Translations under genes and position numbers: made by a program
In this document: piece by piece, positions 9,534 through 15,021 of the stretch
Layout: every line of letters starts with the position of its first letter
How positions within the stretch are numbered: the first letter of the stretch is position 1
Assembly: GCA_003990745.1 (NCBI GenBank)
Contig: RBNI01003880.1
Location: 1-15,021 of the forward strand
DNA length: 15,021 nucleotides
Direction: 5' to 3'
DNA from: Jimgerdemannia flammicorona
Taxonomy: Eukaryota; Mucoromycota; Endogonomycetes; Endogonales; Endogonaceae
The notes under the pieces: model-generated
Told to the model about the DNA's origin: nothing
The model's database searches: none
The model's input: the letters and a program-made list of their open reading frames with translations, nothing else

Positions 9534-9826
9534 CTTATTCTATTGAGCATAGTTCAATTGTGGACTTTGTATATATGTGGTATCGAATTACTATGGTAAC
9601 ATATTATAAAATACTTATATTACTTGAGAGTATGGTAATTAAAGCAAATATACTATTACTATCCTTGTATCAGTCTTGGTAAAATTTCAATAGTCTACCC
9701 CCTAGTTTATTACTATAAGTATTATACAACATAGAGCTTAAAAGACCAGAAATCAAACCAAGTAGTTTCTATTTAATCATTGCCTAGACAAGGAGCCAGC
9801 TATAGTGCTCTGAATGAGTCAATTTA
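9534..9826. other. AT-rich stretch without recognisable gene
   Basis: There is no reading frame of note, no transposase or polymerase likeness, and no clear repeat. I see nothing I can name here. Confidence 0.6.
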
Positions 9827-9846
9827 AATCAAATCTAGATTTGATT
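9827..9846. repeat. Perfect 20-bp palindrome
   Basis: AATCAAATCTAGATTTGATT equals its own reverse complement. It sits at the left edge of a degenerate array rich in the same AATC/GATT words, so it could be two units that met in inverted orientation. Confidence 0.85.
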
Positions 9847-9847
9847 C

Positions 9848-10105
9848 ATCACATAATGATTTGATCTGAATCTCAAATCTAAAGCTATCTAAATCAACTC
9901 AGATTAATCCAAATCACCTTATCTGAATCATTCCATCTAAATCACCCATCTGAATCGAATCACTCAATTCAAATTACTCAATCTGAATTACTCAATCTAA
10001 ATCCTTCAATTCAAATTCTCTAATTTGAATCCTCCAATTCAAATTCTTCAATCTGAATCCTCATCTGAATTCTTCAATCAAATCCTCTAATCCAAATCCT
10101 CCATA
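9848..10105. repeat. Degenerate ~14-bp minisatellite (TCAATCTGAATCCT-like)
   Basis: Words such as 'caatctgaatc', 'caattcaaattc' and 'ctaatttgaatc' recur about every 13-15 bp through this block, with variable spacing and many point differences. It has no coding potential. Confidence 0.75.
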
Positions 10106-10120
10106 TAACTCATATGCTAG

Positions 10121-10167
10121 ATATATTTATATATATAATATATATATATACAAATATATATATATAT
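10121..10167. repeat. (TA)n microsatellite
   Basis: This is an almost pure alternating TA tract with a few interruptions. Confidence 0.85.
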
Positions 10168-10248
10168 CCCTTTGTCTGTATGATAATACCCCCATATTTG
10201 GAGGATAATGTTTTGAATGTAATATCTGGATGGATGACACAAGAATTT

Positions 10249-10310
10249 GATGATGTCACCTATCTCTATTCCCTGATGATGTCTCCTATCTCTATCTCCT
10301 GATGATATAA
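10249..10310. repeat. 26-bp tandem duplication
   Basis: Two near-identical 26-bp units that begin GATGATGTC occupy 10249-10274 and 10275-10300. A partial third unit (GATGATATAA) follows. Confidence 0.8.
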
Positions 10311-10404
10311 GGAAATTGATGCATCATCATCAAATACCCCTGAAATCCTTTAGGCTCCAATACTCTTATTTCATTTGTACCTATAATCAAGCAAATACAC
10401 CCAT

Positions 10405-10633
10405 ACTCAAACCTGCTCAAATTTGCTCAAATGCACTCAAATGCGCTCAAACTCACTTATGCTTAAATGAATAGCTACTCAAACACACTTGTGCTCAAAT
10501 GAATAGGCTCACACTCATACTCAAATGTATTCAAACATACTCAAACTTGGTCAAATATGCTCAAACTCACTCAAATGCACTCAAATGCACTTGCGCTCAA
10601 ACAAACAGCCTCACACTTGTACTCAAATAAACA
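10405..10633. repeat. CTCAAA-rich repeat array (~10-bp period plus longer units)
   Basis: CTCAAA or TCAAAC/TCAAATGC recurs more than 15 times, often at about 10-bp spacing (CTCAAATGCA). Longer phrases such as 'gctcaaatgaata' and 'caaa(c/t)aaacag' recur at greater spacing. It has no coding potential. Confidence 0.78.
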
Positions 10634-10748
10634 GGCTCATGCTCTGTAGATTCATGTATATATGTATTTTGTATGTGTGTGAGGTATCTTTTCATACTGA
10701 AAGCAGCGAATTTGCTGGAATACTGTGACAATTGATTTAATGCCTTAA

Positions 10749-10771
10749 TTTTTTTTTTTTTTTTTTTTTTT
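10749..10771. repeat. 23-nt T tract
   Basis: Twenty-three consecutive T residues lie 4 nt before the ATG at 10776. It may be a promoter pyrimidine tract, part of a splice acceptor (the tract is followed by AAG), or a minus-strand poly(A) trace. Confidence 0.9.
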
Positions 10772-10775
10772 AAGC

Positions 10776-11662
10776 ATGTCTTCCAACAATTCCTGCCCAG
10801 TTTGTGACATCCTACATTGCACTAATGACTGCCATATCTGTCCACATTTCGGCAGAATCGAAGATCTCAATTCTGCTCTTGCAACCATGAACAACTACTC
10901 TGATGTTTACAGTATTTCGAACTACTGCAAAATATACAGCCTTGCTGAGTGCACCACTTTACAAAATAACACTAATGAACTCGCCAATCTCTGGACTTCA
11001 GTCCTCCAACTATCTCATTCAGCCTCTAGGATCTTGCAATCTCTTGATCACCTTCTCACTGGTACGCACCAGTATAGATCCCCCCATATACCCTGCAATG
11101 ACCCATCCCTATTTCTGTTTGTTGTTCTAAGTTCACCTCTTAGGAAACCTTCAACAACCCTTTAACATCCAACTACTCCAACACCCCAAGCTATTCCAAC
11201 ATACCAACCTACGCTAAGCCAACCTACGCCAAGCCAAGCCAACCTATGCCAAGCCAACCTATACCAAGCCAACCTATGCCAAGCCAACCTACACCAAGCC
11301 AACCTACTTCAGCCACATTGAGACCCACAATGAAGATAGATGAACCATCCTTCATTCCCGAAACACAGTTATCTTCCAGAGCAGCAATATCCAAATTCGA
11401 ACAATTGATAGTATCTCTTTATGCTGAATCTTGCTCAGGGCTCATTTCTACTACATTTCAAATATATCAGTACTACAACAAATATGGCAGAGATTTTAAA
11501 TTTTTACTGTATAAGCATTCCTGTGAAGGACCATGCCTTTACATCCATATTTGTACCTTATACTACTCCCAAGAGTATTCATATGCCGAATGCCACCAAC
11601 AACTGAATCAGAATCATGACGACTTGGATGAGAGCTATGACCATTGGTCTCCCAAAGGCTGA
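10776..11662 (+). pseudogene. Unrecognised Cys-rich / Pro-Gln-repeat protein gene, broken
   Basis: I do not recognise this gene. A 129-codon frame from the ATG at 10776 begins with a Cys/His-rich head (CPVCDILHCTNDCHICPH), which looks metal-binding, followed by a helical segment. It ends at TAA 11163, but the same frame continues beyond it as Pro/Gln/Thr-rich text. A 15-bp repeat encoding Gln-Pro-Met/Thr/Ile-Pro-Ser then starts at 11205. A 5-bp extra piece at 11235-11239 shifts the frame; after it the frame from 11246 runs on through the repeat and a second Tyr/Cys-rich domain to the TGA at 11660. The simplest reading is one gene of about 295 codons with one nonsense change and one frameshift. 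A two-gene or intron-containing model is possible. It could be a host gene or an accessory ORF of a nearby transposon. Confidence 0.5.
11205..11313 (+). repeat. 15-bp tandem repeat (CAACCTATGCCAAGC), in frame with the ORF
   Basis: Seven units run head to tail, at 11205, 11220, 11240, 11255, 11270, 11285 and 11300. An odd 5-bp CAAGC sits at 11235-11239, between units two and three. Because 15 is a multiple of three, the repeat can expand without breaking the protein; the 5-bp piece cannot. Confidence 0.85.
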
Positions 11663-11795
11663 GTGGTGTCAGAAGCATTGCCAGAAGCAACACCAGACAT
11701 GCAATACGATGTCAGACAGAGGTGTGGTATCAGATGGAGTGTGGTGCCAGATAGAGGTGTCGCTTCTATCTTACATATTCACATATACAGACAGT

Positions 11796-12107
11796 TTATC
11801 CTCCTCATGTGTACCTGGACAGTTTGACCTCCTCATGTGTACTCAGATGGTTTGACCTCCTTGTGTGTGTCTAGATGGTTTAACCTTCTCGTGTATATCC
11901 AAATAGTTTATCCTCCTCACATATATCCTTGGGTATACCCAGATGGCTATTCCTCCTCGTGTATATCTGGATGGTTATTTGTCTTGTGTATACCCAGACA
12001 GCTATTCCTCCTCATGTATACCCAGATGGCTATTCCTCCTCACATATACCCAGATAGTTATTTGCCTCATGTATATCTGAACAGTTATTCATATTCATGT
12101 CGATAGT
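11796..12107. repeat. 28-bp minisatellite, 11 units
   Basis: Units of the type TATTCCTCCTCATGTATACC-CAGATGGC start at 11796, 11824, 11852, 11880, 11908, 11948, 11976, 12003, 12031, 12059 and 12086. Most are 28 bp; one is 40 bp with a 12-bp internal duplication and the last is 22 bp. The period is not a multiple of three, so the open frames across it are not genes. It ends 74 bp before the stop end of the piggyBac pseudogene. Confidence 0.88.
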
Positions 12108-12181
12108 TATTTCTACCTGAACATACCTGAGATGATTATGTATTGTTATTGCTTTTGCTTTATTCATAATACTAATGTATA

Positions 12182-13916
12182 TTAACTCATTATATGATAT
12201 TCTGTAAAACAACTATGCTGATTATTTATACAAAGTGTCACATTGCACAATCAATAGATAATATTGCTTTGTGGTGGGTGCCACTTATTTATTTCAATTT
12301 GGCTGATCTTTGCTTGGTAATGGCACCAGATATATGCCTCACGGTATTTTTGATACTCTGGCAGATGGTCACTAGGGGTACATCGGGCAGGATCCAAACT
12401 GTATGATTTCTCCATAATACACTTCTTATGTGATATTTCTGGAATATCTTCATGTTGACATTTTTATATCTTTTGCTCATTTTCTTTATTGCTTACTAGC
12501 CTTATGAGTTCCTAAGCCAAGTCAAGCCAAAAATCACCATGCTGTATCTTGGACTCTATCGCTAACTTATACACTAAGTACAAGTTGATGATGGCAGTGT
12601 CTAACAGCTAGAAGAACATCAACATCCAATTACGACAGGCTGTAATCTGCATATCATAGTATGAATGGCATTGATCAGCAATGTCAACCCCTCCCATATA
12701 ATGATTGTAATCATCGATGATCTTTGGAATCAGAAGCTCTTTTTTTTGGTTTATTTCCCTAAGCTTCAGATACTTATTTGACGTTCTTATTAGTAATTCT
12801 TGGACAGTGTCATTTGCAGATGATGTTCCACTTAACTCTAAGTCCAAGTTCATAGATTGTTATTAACATAGTGACTTTGCCATTATCCATCTATAGCAAT
12901 GCCAGAACATTATTGTCAATTACTATACTAGACCTGGTATTCTAAGCTAGCTATAAGTCTTTCGCAACCTTGAGTTGTTGTGGAAACCTCTTTGAATTCA
13001 GTTTAACTGTCCCACATGTGCCAATTCCCTTTAATCATAGATATTTGAATAACAAAATGGAAGAGAAGTAGTTATCCATATATATGTTGAACACTTGAAT
13101 CCTATATGACAATTCTTTAATAAGGAGCATGACCATGCATCCAGTTTGACTGAGACCTTTAATCTTCTTGACCTCTCTGTTGGGTGTAATATGAGAGGTT
13201 GAGAGGAATGACCATGTATAGCCAGAATTGCATAGTATAAGAATCTTGAAGCCTTCCGGAATTGGTTTACTTCTCAAATGAATGGTATATAGACTTCTTC
13301 CTGAGAATCATATCATCATTTCATCAAAAGACATATTGGAACTTGGGTAATAGATTGCTTGTGACATTGTTCAGATATGCGATATTAATGGCTTGAGCTT
13401 TGCATAATAGTCATGTGATGTATTATTGTCAACCAGTAGAGAGATATATAAGTATCATTTGATTTGTTGGAAGTGAAGTAGAGTCATATGCTCAAGGATT
13501 TAATATGATGGCATTCTGATATTCTTATTCTAATGCCACTCGACATCTCTTCCAGTATGGAACAGCCTGAAGTATATACAAATCACTATGAAGATTAGGA
13601 GCTCAGATACTGTCAACTGCTTCCACTCTCTGCTCCTCACTCTAGCATCTTTTAATTTGACATAGTAATTAGTGTTCATGATAATCTTCTTCAGTATATT
13701 ATCAGAGAAGAAGAGATGAAATATCCCAATACTAGTCAGATCTAGATCTTTGGGAAGGACTGCACGACTTGCAAGAATAAGAGCTGTATGTATTAGATAG
13801 GAGAAGGCAGGAGCAGCAGGAATGCCTAAAATGGCAGAAATATCCAGAATGGCAGGTACAGTCTTTTTAGAAGGTCAGAATGGTAGAATCTCGATTATAA
13901 TATTTATTGCCTGCAT
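12182..13916 (-). pseudogene. piggyBac-type (DDE_Tnp_1_7) transposase pseudogene
   Basis: piggyBac transposases cut and paste DNA at TTAA sites using three Asp residues. On the minus strand, from a possible ATG at 13916, the protein shows LPKDLDL and an FF-x-DNIL-type helix (about 13755-13700), then YYPSSNMSFDEMMI just before a stop and FSGRS (about 13345-13290; first catalytic Asp). YMDNYFSS follows at about 13070-13045 (second Asp), then a GTCGTVKLNS segment near 13015. After a frameshift comes IDDYNHYMGGVDIADQ at about 12718-12670 (third Asp). The C-terminus holds a Cys-rich stretch ending LCINNQHSCFTEYH at about 12235-12194 and a TAA at 12184-12182. Length and order match a complete transposase. 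Several in-frame stops, such as the TGA replacing Arg just after DEMMI, and at least one frameshift kill it. I could not find TTAA-flanked terminal repeats. Confidence 0.88.
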
Positions 13917-14019
13917 CTTGATAAATGATTAATCTTTTTTTTTTTTCCTCCTATTCAGAACATTTGGGTGAGTTAGAAATGGTGACAGTGATAATGAGTT
14001 AGATGGCAATAGTGATGGT

Positions 14020-14157
14020 GATGATGGCGAAATGGTGATAGTGATGATGGCAAAACAGTGATAGTGATGATGGCAAAATGGCGATGATGATGATGGCGAA
14101 ATGGCAATAGTAATGATGGCAAAATGATAATAGCAATGATGGTGAAATGGAGATGAA
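14020..14157. repeat. 23-bp minisatellite, six units
   Basis: Six units of the type GATGATGGCAAAATGGTGATAGT start at 14020, 14043, 14066, 14089, 14112 and 14135. Degenerate material of the same kind reaches left to about 13975. The His/Ser-rich frame on the minus strand is only the translation of this repeat. Confidence 0.85.
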
Positions 14158-14562
14158 TATACCAAGGGATTCCTCCTGTCCTACATTTACTTCAGCAAAA
14201 AGAGGAAGAGAGAGCCATCAGTGAAAGAGCTGTCATTAATAGATAAACTCACCATTTACCTCATCAGTGATCACATAATCCTACTAAAGAGTACAGAGGT
14301 GCTCAACTGGTGGAAGGTGGGTTGTCAGGCAGGTGGTTGATTGTATTGGGCCAATTTAATCTACTAATCTAATCACAATTCTGATCACTGAGGCATGTGG
14401 CTATAGCTATATCAAATGAACTTCTCTAGCCTATGTGGTATAGCTTGGGACTACCTAGTAATTTCTACTACCAGTACTCCTGTCAAGTGGGTGTTCTCAG
14501 GTGGGATGGATCTCATTATCCCTAAGAGGTATATGCTGATTGCTGAGATAATTCAGGCATGT
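14143..14562 (+). pseudogene. hAT transposase C-terminus (dimerisation domain), truncated by an LTR
   Basis: hAT transposases form active multimers through a C-terminal domain with the patterns L-x-WW and ATS-x-x-x-ERVFS. Here the frame starting near 14143 gives KKRKRE, then LTIYLISDHIILL, VLNWWK (14299-14316) and, after a probable intron, SSLCGIAWDYLVISTTSTPV, then KWVFSGGMDLIIPKRYMLIA and a tail ending Ala-Cys at 14562. With the intron removed, 14 residues separate WWK from DYL, the usual spacing, and no stop remains from 14143 to the LTR. Usual family residues Glu-Arg before VFS are replaced by Lys-Trp. The catalytic N-terminal part is absent to the left, where the 23-bp minisatellite lies. 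The gene is cut by the LTR at 14563, just after the place where the helix after the domain starts. Confidence 0.82.
14317..14406 (+). other. Probable 90-nt intron in the hAT gene
   Basis: The stretch begins GTGGGT, ends CTATAG and contains CTGAT (14381-14385), a CTRAY-type branch site 22 nt before the acceptor. Its length is a multiple of three. It contains all the in-frame stops of this part of the gene (four: 14338, 14365, 14386, 14404). Removing it gives the family's normal spacing between WWK and DYL. Confidence 0.65.
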
Positions 14563-14966
14563 TGTAATGGTTCTAGTTTCTAAATGAGGAAGCGACTAGT
14601 TCTGGTAATCCTAAGTAGCTCGAAGAGATACTAAGGGTTCAAGTATTCTCGAAGGATTTCTGAGAGAAAATATTCTGAAGCTTTATTCATGAGAACAAAG
14701 GGGATATTTATACAAGATCTGAAAGAAGGATCCGGAAGGATCTGAGAAATCAAAGGAAAATGCCAAGAGGAAAGTTCTCGGCAAAGATGACAAATGATGA
14801 CGAATAAAGTTCTACAAGTTTCCAGGATATTCAGTGACTAACTAAATAAGTACTAGTTAATGCTTGGCACCAAGAAGGGGATTTCTAAGTACGTAGAAAG
14901 TGCCGGAAGGTTATAGAATATTCAAGAAAGACAGAGAAAAGAAATAAACTATGCTAAAATGTTACA
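14563..14966 (-). mobile_element. 3' LTR of a Ty3-like LTR retrotransposon (404 bp), minus strand
   Basis: On the minus strand it begins TGTAACATT at 14966 and ends CCATTACA at 14563, giving a short TGTAA/TTACA inverted repeat. It contains TATAAATA (14712-14705) and AATAAA (14687-14682). A purine-rich tract lies directly before its start, which marks it as the 3' LTR of an element whose body lies to the right of the window. The five bases CATGT at 14558-14562 would be one copy of its target duplication, but the other is outside. It lies in the hAT gene. Confidence 0.82.
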
Positions 14967-15021
14967 TCTCCCCCTCCTTAAGAATCAACGTCCTCGTTGA
15001 ATTCTCAAAGTTACACATAAT
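14962..15021 (-). CDS. End of pol of the minus-strand LTR retrotransposon (partial)
   Basis: The minus strand reads a short open frame with text like STRTLILKEGEM and a TAA at 14964-14962, two bases into the LTR. Pol C-termini that overlap the polypurine tract and carry a Lys-Glu-Gly-Glu ending are common in Ty3 elements. Only about 19 codons are in view, so the family assignment is tentative. Confidence 0.5.
   Translation of the reverse strand: MMCNFENSTRTLILKEGEM
14967..14979 (-). promoter_or_regulatory. Polypurine tract
   Basis: The minus strand reads AAGGAGGGGGAGA immediately before the TG of the 3' LTR, the place where plus-strand DNA synthesis of an LTR retrotransposon is primed. Confidence 0.8.

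Noticed and set aside
11837..12106. 89-codon plus-strand frame
   Set aside because: It is the translation of a 28-bp minisatellite whose period is not a multiple of three; there is no protein-level constraint.
11796..12107. Possible CRISPR-like array of evenly spaced repeats
   Set aside because: The units are contiguous 28-bp tandem copies with graded differences and no unique spacers, and the context is eukaryotic.
12182..13932. TTAA motifs at 12182 and 13929 as piggyBac target-site ends
   Set aside because: Neither is followed by a CCC-type terminal repeat, and TTAA is common in AT-rich DNA.
13929..14165. 78-codon minus-strand frame rich in His, Ser and Ile
   Set aside because: It is produced by the 23-bp tandem repeat; the hAT frame on the plus strand explains the right end.
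1..15021. tRNA, rRNA or other structured RNA genes
   Set aside because: I saw no B-box, cloverleaf or conserved rRNA segments on either strand by eye.

Overview
The window looks like a gene-poor, repeat-rich piece of a eukaryotic genome, most likely a filamentous fungus. The reasons are a fungal-type LINE with a short AAAAT-unit tail, a very short intron with a CTRAY-type branch site in a hAT transposase remnant, and LTR elements of the Ty3 type. No ordinary host housekeeping gene was recognised. Most of the 15 kb is layers of transposable elements at different stages of decay, separated by minisatellites. The phylum cannot be settled from the sequence alone.

Layout. (1) 1-1340: the 3' part of a LINE on the minus strand, cut by the window edge; it keeps the FADD reverse transcriptase motif. 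(2) 1514-9478: an apparently full-length LINE on the plus strand, with ORF1, an ORF2 carrying endonuclease, reverse transcriptase and zinc-finger domains, and a (TAAAA)n tail. It is framed by a perfect 17-bp target-site duplication (1497-1513 and 9479-9495). Both ORFs are full of nonsense changes and the polymerase motif is FVDN, so it is dead. (3) 7082-9145: a 2,064-bp unit inside ORF2 of that LINE, flanked by a 5-bp duplication TTGAG, with ends TGTAAG...CTTACA, an internal TATA box and AATAAA. I read it as a solo LTR. Its upstream part holds a 365-codon reading frame, broken only by three stop codons, that is not a recognisable Gag or Pol.

(4) 9534-10773: AT-rich sequence with at least four unrelated tandem repeats and a 20-bp palindrome. 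(5) 10776-11662: a broken, unrecognised Cys-rich gene with a Gln-Pro-Met-Pro-Ser repeat. (6) 11796-12107: an 11-unit minisatellite of 28 bp. (7) 12182-13916: a minus-strand piggyBac transposase pseudogene in which all three catalytic Asp positions and the C-terminal Cys region can still be located. (8) 14020-14157: a 23-bp minisatellite. (9) 14143-14562: the C-terminal end of a hAT transposase with a probable 90-nt intron, cut off by (10) a minus-strand LTR retrotransposon (3' LTR 14563-14966, polypurine tract and the last codons of pol at the right edge).

How the parts relate: there is no operon-like cooperation here. The informative relationships are of nesting and age. The plus-strand LINE inserted first and decayed; the LTR element inserted into it later, recombined to a solo LTR and itself gathered a few C-to-T stops. 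On the right, an LTR retrotransposon truncated a hAT gene. The two most interesting objects are the protein-coding U3 region of the solo LTR and the intron-bearing hAT end, whose post-intron reading frame is still open.
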